Assembly (NCBI GenBank): GCA_009704945.1
Contig: WLDG01000001.1
Location: forward strand, 83,631 to 147,630
Length of the DNA: 64,000 nucleotides
Direction: 5' to 3'
From: Actinomycetota bacterium
GTDB taxonomy: Bacteria; Actinomycetota; Actinomycetes; Actinomycetales; Microbacteriaceae
Part shown: in pieces, positions 21,501 to 31,138 of the stretch
How positions within the stretch are numbered: position 1 is the stretch's first letter
Layout of the letters: each line of letters starts with the position of its first letter
Notes under the pieces: generated by a model
What the model was told of the DNA's origin: nothing
The model's database searches: none
Seen by the model: only the letters and a program-made list of their open reading frames with translations
Translations under genes and position numbers: made by a program

Positions 21501-23050
21501 TTCGTAACCTGAGCGAACTGCTGCACGAAATAGTCGAACAATAACCTTGGACGATCAGAAATAGCGGCAATAGGAGTGTCGGTTCCCATCGCACCGATTG
21601 GCTCTTGGCCGCCACGGGCCATGGGTGTAATGAATTCCTTGATGTCTTCTTCTGTGTAGCCAAATACTCGTTGGCGACGATTTACAGATGTCGATGAATA
21701 CCTGACGTGTTCGCGCTCCGGTAAATCTTTCAAGTTGATCATGGACTGCTCAAGCCACTCACCCCATGGCTCTAAGGAGGCTACTTCGGCCTTGATTTGC
21801 TCGTCTTCGATGATTACACCGGCCTTGGTGTCGATTAGGAACATCTTGCCCGGCTGCAGCCTTCCCTTACGGACAATTCTGTCCGACGGAATTGAAGCAA
21901 CGCCGATCTCAGACGCAAGGATGATCAGTCCATCTTCTGAAACAATGAATCTGCCGGGTCTTAGCCCATTTCTATCCAATGTTGCACCAACAAGGTCACC
22001 ATCAGTGAAGATAACTGCGGCAGGGCCATCCCATGGCTCCATCAGCATCGAGTGATATTCAAAGAAAGATCTGACCTGTGGACTGAGATCAGTTTGCTTC
22101 TCCCATGCACCAGGAATCATCATCATCATTGCGTGTGGCAAGGATCTACCACCAAGCACAAGCAGCTCTAAGACCTCGTCAAAAGTTGCACTGTCTGATG
22201 CGCCAGGAGTGACAATGGGCTTGACTTGCTCGAGATCTCCAAGCAAATCGCTCTTGAGCTGAGATTCTCTAGCTGCCATCCAGTTTGCATTGCCTTTTAC
22301 TGTGTTTATTTCGCCATTGTGGGCTATAAATCTGAAGGGATGTGCAAGCGGCCAGGACGGAAAAGTGTTTGTGGAGAATCTTGAGTGAACTAGAGCGAGC
22401 TTCGATTCAAACAATTCACTTGAAAGGTCAGGGTAGAACGGCTCCAACTGCAAAGTGGTGACCATACCTTTGTAAACCATTGTTCGCATGGAAAGCGAGG
22501 GATGGTAAATCCCTAGCGTCCTTTCGCTGCGCTTGCGCAGTCTGAAGAGCTGGCGCTCCAGCTCAAGACCCTGCGTGGAGCCTGCCACAAAAACTTGCTC
22601 GATGACGGGCATTGCGGCTCTAGCCATATCACCTAGAACTTCTGGGCGAGTCGGAACCGTCCTCCAACCCAGAACGCGCAGTCCTTCTTGTTCTGCAATT
22701 TCCTCGAAGGACTTCTTGTCAGCATCTTTTGTCTTTAGGTCAAGAAAAACGAGACCTGCTCCATAATGACCGAGTTCGGGTAATTCAAATGAAACAACCG
22801 ACCTTATAAAGCGATCCGGTAACTGAGTAAGGATTCCAGCACCATCACCAGTTCCGGCGTCTGATCCAACTGCACCGCGGTGTTCAAGATTCCGAAGCGC
22901 ATCCAGTGCGGTACTAACGATGTCATGACCAGCAAAACCTCGAAGAGTGGCTACCATTGCCAAACCGCACGCATCACGCTCGGTATCTGGGTCGTAAAGT
23001 CCCTGTGCCTTTGGCGCTGACGAAAAGCGCTCAAATGGTGATGTGGTCAC
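18506..23050 (-). CDS. gltB: Glutamate synthase (NADPH), large subunit
   Basis: The 1514-residue large subunit makes two glutamates from glutamine and 2-oxoglutarate. The N-terminal nucleophile domain has Cys28 after a short propeptide ([15 protein letters not shown]); removal of residues 1-27 exposes it. The FMN synthase domain includes [12 protein letters not shown] and [12 protein letters not shown], the 3Fe-4S ligands are in [15 protein letters not shown], and the C-terminal beta-helix is rich in Gly. A GTG start follows a GGAGAG ribosome site. Lgt lies 54 bases upstream, one of the wider gaps in the run, and gltD overlaps downstream. Confidence 0.98.
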   Translation of the reverse strand: MTTSPFERFSSAPKAQGLYDPDTERDACGLAMVATLRGFAGHDIVSTALDALRNLEHRGAVGSDAGTGDGAGILTQLPDRFIRSVVSFELPELGHYGAGLVFLDLKTKDADKKSFEEIAEQEGLRVLGWRTVPTRPEVLGDMARAAMPVIEQVFVAGSTQGLELERQLFRLRKRSERTLGIYHPSLSMRTMVYKGMVTTLQLEPFYPDLSSELFESKLALVHSRFSTNTFPSWPLAHPFRFIAHNGEINTVKGNANWMAARESQLKSDLLGDLEQVKPIVTPGASDSATFDEVLELLVLGGRSLPHAMMMMIPGAWEKQTDLSPQVRSFFEYHSMLMEPWDGPAAVIFTDGDLVGATLDRNGLRPGRFIVSEDGLIILASEIGVASIPSDRIVRKGRLQPGKMFLIDTKAGVIIEDEQIKAEVASLEPWGEWLEQSMINLKDLPEREHVRYSSTSVNRRQRVFGYTEEDIKEFITPMARGGQEPIGAMGTDTPIAAISDRPRLLFDYFVQQFAQVTNPPLDAIREEVVTSMTAAIGPVRNLLSATPEHAKQMILDYPILSNDELARIKHIDKANNIGRSVVLSCLYRVDEGAQALEQRIEQMCEEVDRAILSGATFVVLSDRDSNRELAPIPSLLSLSAIHHHLIRKGDRMMVGLVVECGDARDVHHMATLVGYGASAINPYLALETAEDLVVRGVINGISIERSSKNMIKALGKGVLKIMSKMGISTVASYAGAQTFEAIGLAQPFVDRYFTGTTSKLGGVGIEIIAQEIEQRHRAAYPLEGATKAHLPLEVGGEMKWRREGPPHLFNPETVFKLQHSTKAKRYDIFKQYTKAIDDQSERLMTIRGLFELKIGSREPISIDEVEPVSEIVKRFSTGAMSLGAISPEAHEVLAIAMNRLGAKSNTGEGGESVQRLLDPERRSAVKQVASGRFGVTSMYLTHADDIQIKMAQGAKPGEGGQLPPNKVYPWIAELRHSTPGVGLISPPPHHDIYSIEDLKQLIFDLKRANRQARINVKLVSQFGVGTVAAGVAKAKADVVLISGHDGGTGASPLNSLKHAGTPWELGLAEVQQTLLLNGLRDRITVQVDGQMKTGRDVVIAALLGAEEYGFATAPLVVAGCILMRVCHLDTCPVGVATQNPELRKRFTGQAEHVVNFFEFLAQEVREYLSQLGFKSLSEAIGHAELLDTNRAISHWKADGMDLSPIFAAKDISVSSALRCTTSQDHQISDHFDFSLLPVAQAALVDGKPVVIDREINNTNQAIGTMLGNELTKKWGELGLDPGTLELRLRGSAGQSLGAFVPRGIKISVEGDSNDYVAKGLSGGMVVIKPPQGSGFVASENVIAGNVVGYGATSGEIFLNGIAGERFLVRNSGATAVVEGVGDHGLEYMTGGRAVILGRTGINLAAGMSGGIAYVYKLVESRVNREALQAGEVSLEKVTDEDSFELRTLLLRHFEETGSQVAGFILDNFEVELANFTRILPRDYARVLDIQNKAAELGHEPDGDEVWTQILEVING

Positions 23051-23104
23051 TTCTCTCCAATCGAACTCTCAGTTAATCTGGGACGTCGTTGGCCCGAAAA
23101 GTCT

Positions 23105-23998
23105 TTAGTTTGTTTTCTCCACATCGGAGTTAGCTGAAGATTTGATATCCGCAACAGGTTCTCTGTTTGGAAGCCAAATCGAGGGTTCTAAGCCAGGGTG
23201 GCGGCGCGATTGAACCAAGAAGAGGATTATGCCCAAGGTCAATCCGATCAGCGCTGACCAGATATTTAGTCTCAACCCAAGAATAATCTCACTTGGGTCA
23301 ATTCTGATAGCTTCGACCCAGATTCTTCCAAGTGAATATATGCCTAGGTATAGGGCAAAAACCTTGCCCCACTGCAGATTTAGCCTGCTGGCAAGGAGCA
23401 AAAGCAAAGCCGCACCTGCGAAGTTCCAGATCATTTCGTATAAAAATGTGGGGTGAAACAGTAATCCCTCTGGCAGCCCCACGGGGTAAGCGGGGTTGGT
23501 AATTGGGATTTGCAGACCCCATGGCAGTGTCGTTGGTAAGCCGAAAAGCTCTTGGTTAAAGTAATTACCCATTCGACCAATGCCCTGAGCTATCAACAGG
23601 CCAGGTGCAATGGCATCGGCAACTGTCAAAAATCTCAGGCCTAACTGACGGGTTGCAATGTAGACACCTACGGCACCAAAGGAAATTGCGCCATAAATAG
23701 CTAGGCCGCCTTCCCAAATTCGCAGAGTTGCTAGCAAATCCGCACCCTCATAGAAGTAATCATTTGGATGAGTGACTACGTGGAAAAAACGACCCCCGAT
23801 TATTCCAAATGGAACCGCCCAGAGAGCGATGTCGAGCATGCTTCCCCTAACGGCACCTCGCTTTGAAAGCTTCCAATCGGCCAGCCAGGTTGCGACAGCT
23901 ATTCCAGTGAGAATGAAGAGTGCATAAAAATGAATTCGGAACATCCCTAGGTCGATGTATGAGACCTCAGGGGATGGAATTCCAACGGTTTCTAGCAT
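23105..23998 (-). CDS. lgt: Prolipoprotein diacylglyceryl transferase
   Basis: Lgt adds diacylglycerol to the lipobox Cys of prolipoproteins in the inner membrane. The 297-residue protein has about seven hydrophobic segments and the family signature GIGRMGNYFNQELFG (usually GRxGNFxNxE) near residue 145, plus the conserved ALFILTGIAVATWLAD near the N terminus. The C-terminal 30 residues are polar and probably cytoplasmic. It sits 4 bases after trpA, a position shared with many actinobacteria in which lgt follows the trp genes. Confidence 0.97.
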   Translation of the reverse strand: MLETVGIPSPEVSYIDLGMFRIHFYALFILTGIAVATWLADWKLSKRGAVRGSMLDIALWAVPFGIIGGRFFHVVTHPNDYFYEGADLLATLRIWEGGLAIYGAISFGAVGVYIATRQLGLRFLTVADAIAPGLLIAQGIGRMGNYFNQELFGLPTTLPWGLQIPITNPAYPVGLPEGLLFHPTFLYEMIWNFAGAALLLLLASRLNLQWGKVFALYLGIYSLGRIWVEAIRIDPSEIILGLRLNIWSALIGLTLGIILFLVQSRRHPGLEPSIWLPNREPVADIKSSANSDVEKTN

Positions 23999-24002
23999 TG
24001 CT

Positions 24003-24782
24003 TTAGTCTAGGCCACGAGCTAATTCATTCACCTTGGCTCGCAGGCCTTCTAGGCCACCTTGCTCATATGCCTTGATAAATGCTGTTCCCACGATTGCTC
24101 CATCTGCGTAGGAGTTAACCTCCCTCACCTGTTCAAGCGTAGACACTCCAACACCAACACAGGCGGGTCTATTACTGAACATACGTATCCTGTCAACGAC
24201 CGAGCGGGCTAGCGCGTCTAGCTGTGCCCTCTCCCCGGTTATCCCCATAGTTGAAACTGCGTAAACGAAACCGCGAGAACTTTCAGCTGCTAGGTTTACG
24301 CGCTCCTCGCTGCTACTTGGAGCAGCGAGAAAGACTCTCTCCAGGCCAAGATTTTGACTGATCTCAATCCATTCCGCAGCTTCATCGGGAATCAAATCGG
24401 GGGTGATTATCCCTTGTGCACCTGCTTCCTTTAGGTCCTGAGCGAACCGCTCCAAACCATAGGAAACAATTGGGTTCCAATAACTCATGACTAGCATTGG
24501 CACTGTAGATTGCGAGCGAATTGATCTAACAATTTCGAACACGTTCTTGAGCTTGAAACCATTGCTCAGCGCTTGCTCGGTGGCTTTTTGAATTACAGGT
24601 CCATCCATGACAGGGTCGGAATACGGAATACCGATTTCGAGAACGCTGCAACCATCTTGGGCCATTGCAATAAGTGCATTAGCCGAATCTTCAACCGTAG
24701 GGTACCCCGCCGGAAAATAACCTATGAGATTACCCAGTCCCTTGCTCTTGCGCTCTCGCAGCAAACTCTCAACCGAAATCAA
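24003..24782 (-). CDS. trpA: Tryptophan synthase alpha subunit
   Basis: TrpA cleaves indole-3-glycerol phosphate to indole, which tunnels to TrpB. The 259-residue TIM barrel carries the catalytic Glu in [19 protein letters not shown], the Asp60-equivalent in that same loop, and the phosphate-binding [10 protein letters not shown] and GAIVGTAF near the C terminus. The start overlaps the end of trpB by 4 bases (ATGA), giving translational coupling that suits an alpha2beta2 enzyme. Confidence 0.98.
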   Translation of the reverse strand: MISVESLLRERKSKGLGNLIGYFPAGYPTVEDSANALIAMAQDGCSVLEIGIPYSDPVMDGPVIQKATEQALSNGFKLKNVFEIVRSIRSQSTVPMLVMSYWNPIVSYGLERFAQDLKEAGAQGIITPDLIPDEAAEWIEISQNLGLERVFLAAPSSSEERVNLAAESSRGFVYAVSTMGITGERAQLDALARSVVDRIRMFSNRPACVGVGVSTLEQVREVNSYADGAIVGTAFIKAYEQGGLEGLRAKVNELARGLD

Positions 24783-25975
24783 AGTAACCCAAAGTACCTT
24801 CCCGCAGTTTCCATGTCCTTGTCGCCCCTGCCGGAAAGATTGACTACAACGCTTGATCCTTTTGGAAGAACTGAACTAAGGTGGCTAATTCCAGCGAGAG
24901 CATGCGCAGTCTCAATCGCGGGAATGATGCCCTCAGTCCTTGACAACAAACGCATCGCTTCCATGGCCTCGCTGTCTTTGATGCCCAGATAATTCGCGCG
25001 CCCTAAATCCTTAAGAAATGCATGTTCGGGCCCAACGCCTGGATAGTCCAATCCCGCTGAGATGCTGTGACTTTCGAGAGTTTGACCATCTTCATCTTGC
25101 AAAACATATGTCTTGGCACCATGCAATACCCCCGGGGTGCCTTTTGACAAGGTCGCAGCATGCATCAATGTATCTATTCCATCGCCCGCGGCTTCGAAAC
25201 CCCATAATTGCACTGTTGGGTCATCTATGAATCCGTGGAAGATCCCGATCGCGTTCGAACCCCCACCAACACAGGCGGCAACCGCTGCTGGGAGCGAACC
25301 AGTCAGTTCAAGCATTTGCGCTCTGGCTTCATTGCCGATGATCCCATGAAAATCGCGAACCATTGTTGGAAAGGGATGCGGGCCTGCTACGGTGCCAAGT
25401 AAGTAGTGGGTGGTATCAACATTCGCTACCCAGTCCCGCATAGCTTCATTGATAGCATCCTTCAAAGTTCTGGAACCCGTTGTCACCGGCACAACCTCCG
25501 CACCAAGTAACTTCATGCGTGCAACATTGAGCGCTTGTCGTTGGGTGTCAACTTCACCCATGTAGACCACGCATTCCAGGCCGAAATATGCTGCAGCAGT
25601 TGCCGACGCAACGCCGTGTTGGCCGGCACCAGTCTCAGCGATAATTCGAGTCTTACCCATGATTTTTGTCAGGAGAGCCTGACCCATAACATTGTTGATT
25701 TTGTGGCTCCCAGTGTGATTCAGATCTTCTCTTTTCAAGAAGACGCGGAGATCACCAACCGCTGCGGCAAATCTTGAGGCTTCCGTAATAATCGAAGGAC
25801 GACCGGTGTACTGCTTATGAAGGTTTGCTAATTCAGATTGAAATTTCGGATCTTTTCTTGCTGCAAGATAAGTGGCTTCAAGCTCATCCAGGGCTCTTAT
25901 TAGCGGCTCAGGAACAAATCGGCCACCATAGGCGCCAAAGTATGGCCCGATGCCCTCACTTAGCTTTTCACTCAT
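24779..25975 (-). CDS. trpB: Tryptophan synthase beta subunit
   Basis: TrpB condenses indole with serine through pyridoxal phosphate. The 398-residue protein shows the PLP lysine in [15 protein letters not shown] near residue 92, the phosphate-binding [12 protein letters not shown], and the [14 protein letters not shown] segment facing the alpha subunit. It is a standard TrpB1. It lies 9 bases after trpC and overlaps trpA by 4 bases. Confidence 0.98.
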   Translation of the reverse strand: MSEKLSEGIGPYFGAYGGRFVPEPLIRALDELEATYLAARKDPKFQSELANLHKQYTGRPSIITEASRFAAAVGDLRVFLKREDLNHTGSHKINNVMGQALLTKIMGKTRIIAETGAGQHGVASATAAAYFGLECVVYMGEVDTQRQALNVARMKLLGAEVVPVTTGSRTLKDAINEAMRDWVANVDTTHYLLGTVAGPHPFPTMVRDFHGIIGNEARAQMLELTGSLPAAVAACVGGGSNAIGIFHGFIDDPTVQLWGFEAAGDGIDTLMHAATLSKGTPGVLHGAKTYVLQDEDGQTLESHSISAGLDYPGVGPEHAFLKDLGRANYLGIKDSEAMEAMRLLSRTEGIIPAIETAHALAGISHLSSVLPKGSSVVVNLSGRGDKDMETAGRYFGLL

Positions 25976-25984
25976 TGGTAAATA

Positions 25985-26758
25985 CTACGCAACAGAAACA
26001 AATGCGGGTATCAGCTTTTGATAGTCACCTGTCACTAGTGCTTCTCCCACAAGAACTACATCCGCACCCGCTTCTCTGTACCTTCTAACATCCTCAACTG
26101 ACTTAACGGAGGATTCAGCAACCCTGACTACCCCTTCGGGAAGTCTGAGCGCCAAGCGCTCAAAGAGCGTAATGTCGGTTTGAAAGGTCTTTAGATCTCT
26201 GGTGTTGATCCCGATTAGTCGTGACCCAATGTCAAGGGCATCATCAACCTCCGATTCGGAATTTGTTTCAACCAGTGCCGCCATGTTCAACTGGTGCGTG
26301 AACGCAAGCAGGTTCTCAGCTTGAACCTTCGACAAGTGGGAAAGAATGAGTAGAACAAACGAGGCGCCTGCTGCTCTGGCTTCAAGAACTTGGTATTCAG
26401 TTGAGATGAAGTCCTTGCGCAGTGTAGGAATCGAAACCTCCCTGGAGACTGCAACCAAATCATCGAGGCTACCGGCGAAGCCGCTTTCTTCCGTAAGAAC
26501 AGAAACAGCATGCGCTCCGAGTGATTCGTAATCTTTGGCCATCCGACCTGGGTGGGAAATCTCCGCCAAAAACCCACGCGAAGGACTAGCGCGCTTAATC
26601 TCAGCTATTAGCTTGATTCGATCCGACTTGCCTAGGACGCTATAGGCGTCTGGTGGAGGGAGAAGAAGGGATACGGAAGCATCCAGTTCCGAATACGGAA
26701 CCAGCAGCTCTCTTGCTTTAGCGGCTTCGAGCGAAGCCCTAAATAATGATTCAAGCAC
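25985..26758 (-). CDS. trpC: Indole-3-glycerol phosphate synthase
   Basis: TrpC closes the indole ring to give indole-3-glycerol phosphate. The 257-residue TIM barrel has the KLIAEIKRASPSRGFL segment with the catalytic lysine, TLRKDFI, LVETNSESEVDDAL, IGINTRDLKTF and the phosphate site VLVGEALVTG. No trpF lies beside it; many actinobacteria lack trpF and use the dual-function PriA/HisA isomerase, which would be elsewhere. The start shares one base with the stop of the preceding small membrane protein gene. Confidence 0.98.
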   Translation of the reverse strand: MLESLFRASLEAAKARELLVPYSELDASVSLLLPPPDAYSVLGKSDRIKLIAEIKRASPSRGFLAEISHPGRMAKDYESLGAHAVSVLTEESGFAGSLDDLVAVSREVSIPTLRKDFISTEYQVLEARAAGASFVLLILSHLSKVQAENLLAFTHQLNMAALVETNSESEVDDALDIGSRLIGINTRDLKTFQTDITLFERLALRLPEGVVRVAESSVKSVEDVRRYREAGADVVLVGEALVTGDYQKLIPAFVSVA

Positions 26759-26979
26759 TAGTGCTTGGAGTGTTGGCCGCCAACACCATAGCCAGCTTTT
26801 CTAAGGTAATAGCCGACTCCTACACCAAGGAGTGCTAGTCCCGCCGATAGCCAGACCATGATGGCCACATCTAAAAAGAAAAAGAAAGTACCGATACTAA
26901 AAGCAAGAATAATTATTCCCACCGTAACCCAGGCAGCTAGTGAACCGCCGTGACCCGGCTCCTCAATCTCATTGTTCAT
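26758..26979 (-). CDS. Small membrane protein of the HGxxPAAW family
   Basis: A 73-residue protein with two transmembrane stretches (about 15-37 and 41-62). It belongs with the HGxxPAAW proteins found between trpE and trpC in many actinobacteria. The signature reads HGGSLAAW here, so the Pro is replaced by Leu. The C terminus is His-rich (GGQHSKH). Function is not known for the family; position suggests a link with tryptophan synthesis or transport, but this is inference only. It overlaps trpC by one base. Confidence 0.85.
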   Translation of the reverse strand: MNNEIEEPGHGGSLAAWVTVGIIILAFSIGTFFFFLDVAIMVWLSAGLALLGVGVGYYLRKAGYGVGGQHSKH

Positions 26980-26994
26980 AGCTCAATCCTACTA

Positions 26995-27465
26995 TCAAGC
27001 CTGCTCCTCCCAGAGACTCCGAGAGTCGGTGTGCTTGATCTTTGCCCGAGGGTCTCTTTTCTGCGGCTTCATAAAAAAAAGAGCCAGAACGGAAATCGAA
27101 GCGATGGCGTTCAACGCCGCAAAAGCCAAATAAAAGCCGTTCTGAGTCGCAAGAGAGGACTCCCCCGCGATTCCAGATATTGACTCTTGAAGAAGAACAC
27201 TTGCAGGGGAAATAGCAAAGTTGGTGCTAAGACTGAGGGCTACCACCAAAGCAAGAGTCATCGAAGCGGCAGCAAGTAGGAAGCGTCTTGCTTTGCCATA
27301 AAGAGAAATTAAGAGCATTAATACTGCCAAGGCAGGCAGTAAGGCTATAAGTTCACTCAGCTCAGCGCCAGTTAGTGATTCGGCCTCTACCACTACCCAA
27401 GGAAAGAGCAAAGTCGTCCAACTAGCACCGATGAACAGTATTACGAGAAAAGTCCACCTATTCAT
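26995..27465 (-). CDS. Trp biosynthesis-associated membrane protein
   Basis: A 156-residue protein with four predicted membrane segments (about residues 5-25, 40-57, 62-82 and 110-130) and a polar tail ending DSRSLWEEQA, similar in layout to the actinobacterial Trp_oprn_chp family that sits beside trpE. The role is unknown. Its start overlaps the end of trpE by 8 bases, and the next small membrane protein follows after 15 bases, so the two are almost certainly made together with TrpE and TrpC. Confidence 0.85.
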   Translation of the reverse strand: MNRWTFLVILFIGASWTTLLFPWVVVEAESLTGAELSELIALLPALAVLMLLISLYGKARRFLLAAASMTLALVVALSLSTNFAISPASVLLQESISGIAGESSLATQNGFYLAFAALNAIASISVLALFFMKPQKRDPRAKIKHTDSRSLWEEQA

Positions 27466-28939
27466 TCTTCATCCTGTTTGCTCTTGCGACTGACTTGATG
27501 ACAACTGCTGCTTTGTTGATTGTCTCTCTGTATTCAAGTTCCGGTATCGAGTCAAGTACTATGCCGGCACCCGCTTGGATGTGAGCTATTCCATCCCTGA
27601 CAATTGCAGTTCGAATGGCGATAGCAAGATCAGCCGAACCTGCAAAGTCAAAATACCCGACAACTCCGCCAAAGATTCCTCTGTAACTCGGCTCTAGTTC
27701 CGCAATAATTTCCAAGGCTCGAGGCTTGGGGGCGCCCGAGAGCGTTCCAGCTGGAAAGGTCGCAAATAAGGCGTCTACTGGCGTTTTATCTTGTCGCAAG
27801 GTCCCTTGGACCGTCGATGCTAAATGCATTATGTGTGAAAAGCGATGTACTTGCATAAATTCAGAAACACGCAGGGAATCTGGTTCGCACACTCTGAGCA
27901 AGTCGTTTCGCGCCAAATCTACGAGCATTAGGTGCTCACTGCGTTCCTTTTCATCGTTCAGAAGCTCTTCAGATAGAGCTGCATCTTCAGCAACACCGGT
28001 GCCACGCGGTCTTGAACCAGCAATGGGATGGGTAGTTACCGTTTGCCCGCGAACCTGAACTAGCGCTTCAGGCGAGGAACCCACAATCGCGAACTCGCCG
28101 TACTTGTCATCTAGCCTTAGGAAGTACATGTATGGACTTGGGTTGGCTGCTCGAAGCGCCCGATAAATATCAAGCGCATCACCTTCCAAAGGTTGATCAA
28201 ATCTTTGCGAAATGACCACTTGAAAGACCTCTCCAGCTCGAACAAATCCCTTGGCGGTGTCTACTGAATCGAGGAAAGCCTGCTTGTCCAACTGGGGGTG
28301 AAATTCAGGCTCGGGGGCAATAGCTTCAGAAACGAAGGCCTTCGTACTCTCCCTTAGCGTCTCCTCAAGTTCATCGAGAGACTTGATTGCAGCGGAGTAT
28401 TTTTCACGTAGTGGATGCACATCATCAACAAAGATCAGACTTACCAGAATTACTTCAGAATTCTGATGGTCAATGATTGCAATATCGGAGAATTGCTCAA
28501 ACGAATAGAGAGGCAGTTCATAGTCGATGGTTTTTCTGGCGGGAAGTTTCTCTAAATACTCTGTGAGTCCCCAACTGATAAACCCGACTAAGCCAGAAGC
28601 TAGCGGATATTCCGTCGGAGCACTCTTCCAGCTTTGCTGCAATTGGTTAAGTGCTGCTAGCGGATCCGCATCTAATTCACCAGTGGGAAGCGCCTTGTTA
28701 ATCGACTTCCAGACGATTTCTTCTTCAAAAGACAGATTGCCACGGGACCTTACTCCAACAAACGAGTACCGCCCCCAAACTCCATGTTCAGCGGATTCAA
28801 GTAGAAAGGTCCCTGACCGGTTCCCACACAATTTTGTGTAAACACCGATCGGAGTTTCAGTTCCTGAGAACAGTTTTCGAGTGACTGGGATTACGTTGAA
28901 CTGCTTGGCGAGAGTTGCCGCTTCGTCAAAAGAGATCAT
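27458..28939 (-). CDS. trpE: Anthranilate synthase component I
   Basis: TrpE converts chorismate to anthranilate, using ammonia from a TrpG partner that is not in this window. The 493-residue protein has the N-terminal tryptophan-feedback motif (TFLLESAEHG), and the chorismate-binding core with HPIAGSRPRGTG, LMLVDLARNDL, LSGAPKPRALEIIAELE and IQAGAGIVLDS. The LLES segment suggests normal inhibition by Trp. Its ATG shares a base with the stop of hisI (TAATG), so there is no room for a trp leader or attenuator at this point. Confidence 0.98.
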   Translation of the reverse strand: MISFDEAATLAKQFNVIPVTRKLFSGTETPIGVYTKLCGNRSGTFLLESAEHGVWGRYSFVGVRSRGNLSFEEEIVWKSINKALPTGELDADPLAALNQLQQSWKSAPTEYPLASGLVGFISWGLTEYLEKLPARKTIDYELPLYSFEQFSDIAIIDHQNSEVILVSLIFVDDVHPLREKYSAAIKSLDELEETLRESTKAFVSEAIAPEPEFHPQLDKQAFLDSVDTAKGFVRAGEVFQVVISQRFDQPLEGDALDIYRALRAANPSPYMYFLRLDDKYGEFAIVGSSPEALVQVRGQTVTTHPIAGSRPRGTGVAEDAALSEELLNDEKERSEHLMLVDLARNDLLRVCEPDSLRVSEFMQVHRFSHIMHLASTVQGTLRQDKTPVDALFATFPAGTLSGAPKPRALEIIAELEPSYRGIFGGVVGYFDFAGSADLAIAIRTAIVRDGIAHIQAGAGIVLDSIPELEYRETINKAAVVIKSVARANRMKNE

Positions 28940-29256
28940 TAGTGATCACCGAAGCAACTGTCAGAGCCTTGGTGGCATGTTGGCCCAAGCGGGGTCACGA
29001 GCGCAAGGACAGAGTCTCTGTCACAGTCAAACGAAATCTCTTCAAGCTGGAGAAAGTTGCCGCTTGTCTCCCCTTTGTGCCAACGGCTGTTGCGTGAACG
29101 AGAAAAAAAGACAAGTTGGCCTAACTCAATGGTCTCCTGCAAAGTCTGTTTGTTTGCGTAGCCAAGCATTAGAACCGTCTTGGTTTTAACATCCTGAACT
29201 ATTACAGGAACGAGCCCTGAGCCATCAAATGCCACTTCATCTAAGCTAAAACTCAT
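28939..29256 (-). CDS. hisI: Phosphoribosyl-AMP cyclohydrolase
   Basis: HisI opens the adenine ring of phosphoribosyl-AMP, the third step of histidine synthesis. The 105-residue stand-alone enzyme shows VLMLGYANKQTLQETIE, FFSRSRNSRWHKGETSGNF and the metal-binding DCDRDSVLALV with the Cys/His pair near the C terminus (GPTCHQGSDSCF). HisE is a separate gene here. It overlaps hisF by 4 bases and trpE by one. Confidence 0.98.
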   Translation of the reverse strand: MSFSLDEVAFDGSGLVPVIVQDVKTKTVLMLGYANKQTLQETIELGQLVFFSRSRNSRWHKGETSGNFLQLEEISFDCDRDSVLALVTPLGPTCHQGSDSCFGDH

Positions 29257-30011
29257 TGCCTGACCTCTGCACCAATTTCAGAAAGAGCTGACTTAATTTC
29301 TCCTACTGTAAGCGTACCTTCATGGAAAACACTGGCGGCAAGTAAGGCATCTGAGACTCCATCTCCTGCCTCGACAAAATGTTGCAACTTACCGGCACCT
29401 CCTGAAGCAATGATTGGCAGATCAGTAGCTTCTCGAACCAATTTCATTAGGTGCAAATCGAAACCCATCTTGGTTCCATCGGCATCCATTGCGTTGATAA
29501 GCAATTCCCCTGCACCTAAGCCTGTAACACGTTCAGTCCATTCCAACGCGTCTACGCCTGTGGCTTGCGTGCCGCCGTACTTGGTAATTTCATAACCTGA
29601 TGGGGTATTTCCCTTGCGAACGTCCAAGGACGCCACGAGCACTTGTGAGCCAAATTGATCAGCTACGCGACTTATTAGGCTCGGGTCTTCAACGGCTGCC
29701 GAACCAATGGATACCTTGTCCGCACCCCTGGCTAAAAAATCCTCCACATCCCCGGTGCTACGAACTCCCCCACCGACGGTGAGAGGAACAAAAACTTGTT
29801 CCGCACATTGTTCAATAGTTTCAAGAATTGCTAATCTGCCCTCTAATGTGGCGGTAATGTCCAGAAGGGTAATTTCATCTGCACCTTGTGAATAGTAAGT
29901 GCTTGCAAGGTCGACAGGATCCCCGCTATCGCGAATCGATTTGAAATTGACACCCTTCACGACCCTGCCATCCTTAACATCGAGGCAAGGAATGATTCTC
30001 AGCGCTGGCAT
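29253..30011 (-). CDS. hisF: Imidazole glycerol phosphate synthase subunit HisF
   Basis: HisF is the cyclase half of the HisF-HisH enzyme that builds the imidazole ring. The 252-residue TIM barrel has catalytic Asp11 (IIPCLDVKDGRVVKG) and Asp at SLDVRKG, with phosphate sites PLTVGGGVRS and IIASGGAG. HisH is not in the window. One-base overlap with hisG upstream and 4-base overlap with hisI downstream. Confidence 0.98.
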   Translation of the reverse strand: MPALRIIPCLDVKDGRVVKGVNFKSIRDSGDPVDLASTYYSQGADEITLLDITATLEGRLAILETIEQCAEQVFVPLTVGGGVRSTGDVEDFLARGADKVSIGSAAVEDPSLISRVADQFGSQVLVASLDVRKGNTPSGYEITKYGGTQATGVDALEWTERVTGLGAGELLINAMDADGTKMGFDLHLMKLVREATDLPIIASGGAGKLQHFVEAGDGVSDALLAASVFHEGTLTVGEIKSALSEIGAEVRQ

Positions 30012-30853
30012 TAAATCCTCGCGGCGTGTAAAGAAGTCACAAGTATTGCCTTGGCTCCAATGTCTGACAGCTCATCCATGATGGCGTTCACCTGAGTGGT
30101 TTTAACAAGTGCACGAACAGCGACCCAGTTTGAATCGGCCAAAGGAGAAATTGTTGGAGACTCTATACCGGGAGTTATCTTGATTGCTTTATCGATGATT
30201 TCTTTCGGGCAGTCATAATCCATAAGCACGTAGTCTCGTGCCACAATGACTCCCTCAATTCGGCGCAGCAACTTTACGCAAGAACCAGACTTTCCTGGCG
30301 ACGCAACAAGTCTCGCCGTAGATTTAAGAATTGAAGGCCCAATAATCTTCAGATTAGCTTTTCGCAGTGTGTTCCCAGTAGAGACTACGTCAGCAATCGC
30401 ATCCGCCACTCCCAACTTGATTGCCGACTCAACTGCTCCATCGAGTGAAACGACATTTGCTGTAACGGACGATTCTACGAGGAACTTGCGAAGCAATGTG
30501 GGATACGCCGTAGCTATCCTCTTCCCCTCCAGATCGGACACTGAACTAACTGTCGAGGTGGAATCAACTGCTAGTCGAAAATTTGATGCTCCAAATCCCA
30601 AGTCTGCTACTACTTCGGCCTTGGAAGTTGAGTCCATTAGCAGATCGTAGCCAGTGATTCCAGCATCAAGGGAGCCTTCCCCGACATACGTGGCTATGTC
30701 ACGCGGTCTCAGATAAAAAAACTCAATCTCGTTGGCTTCATCAACTAGGTGCAGAATCGCGGCATCTCTTCTTGTTGCATAGCCAGCCTCCCGAAGAATA
30801 GAGACGGAGGCCTCCGATAGAATTCCTTTGTTTGGAACAGCAACTCTCAGCAT
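30011..30853 (-). CDS. hisG: ATP phosphoribosyltransferase (long form)
   Basis: HisG joins ATP to PRPP, the first and feedback-controlled step of histidine synthesis. The 280-residue protein begins LRVAVPNKGILSE and includes ITGYDLLMDS and the PRPP loop (VADVVSTGNTLRKANL). The C-terminal 75 residues (ESPTISPLADSNWVAVRALV, GAKAILVTSLHAARI) form the ACT-like regulatory domain of the long form, so histidine inhibition is expected and no HisZ is needed. One-base overlaps with hisE and hisF. Confidence 0.98.
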   Translation of the reverse strand: MLRVAVPNKGILSEASVSILREAGYATRRDAAILHLVDEANEIEFFYLRPRDIATYVGEGSLDAGITGYDLLMDSTSKAEVVADLGFGASNFRLAVDSTSTVSSVSDLEGKRIATAYPTLLRKFLVESSVTANVVSLDGAVESAIKLGVADAIADVVSTGNTLRKANLKIIGPSILKSTARLVASPGKSGSCVKLLRRIEGVIVARDYVLMDYDCPKEIIDKAIKITPGIESPTISPLADSNWVAVRALVKTTQVNAIMDELSDIGAKAILVTSLHAARI

Positions 30854-31116
30854 TAGAGCCTCTCTTCCAGATCCTGTAGTCTTACACCCTTCGACACGAG
30901 AAGAAGCTGAACGTGATAAATCAGCTGCGAGGCTTCCAAGGCTAAAGCTTCCTTGGACTGAAATTCAGCCGCCATCCAAACTTCCGCGGCCTCTTCAACT
31001 ACTTTCTTGCCAATCTCATGGGCACCGGCAGCGAGCAATCGCGCTGAATTACTATCGGGCGGCATTGTTGCAGCAACTTGCTCTAATTGAGAGAAAAGGG
31101 CATTGAAGGACTTCAT
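30853..31116 (-). CDS. hisE: Phosphoribosyl-ATP pyrophosphatase
   Basis: HisE hydrolyses phosphoribosyl-ATP to phosphoribosyl-AMP, step two of histidine synthesis. The 87-residue all-alpha protein of the MazG-like fold has the metal-binding pattern IGKKVVEEAAEVWMAAE and QLIYHVQLLLVSKG. It is the first of four his genes here (hisE-hisG-hisF-hisI), 22 bases after rpe. The remaining his genes are elsewhere. Confidence 0.97.
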   Translation of the reverse strand: MKSFNALFSQLEQVAATMPPDSNSARLLAAGAHEIGKKVVEEAAEVWMAAEFQSKEALALEASQLIYHVQLLLVSKGVRLQDLEERL

Positions 31117-31138
31117 GCGTCTAGGTTACCCGTAACAA

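Noticed and set aside
23051-23104. Possible promoter between lgt and gltB
   Set aside because: No -35/-10 pair at acceptable spacing could be defended, although the 54-base gap is wide for this run.
28930-28960. Search for a trp leader peptide or attenuator before trpE
   Set aside because: hisI and trpE share one base, so there is no leader at this point.
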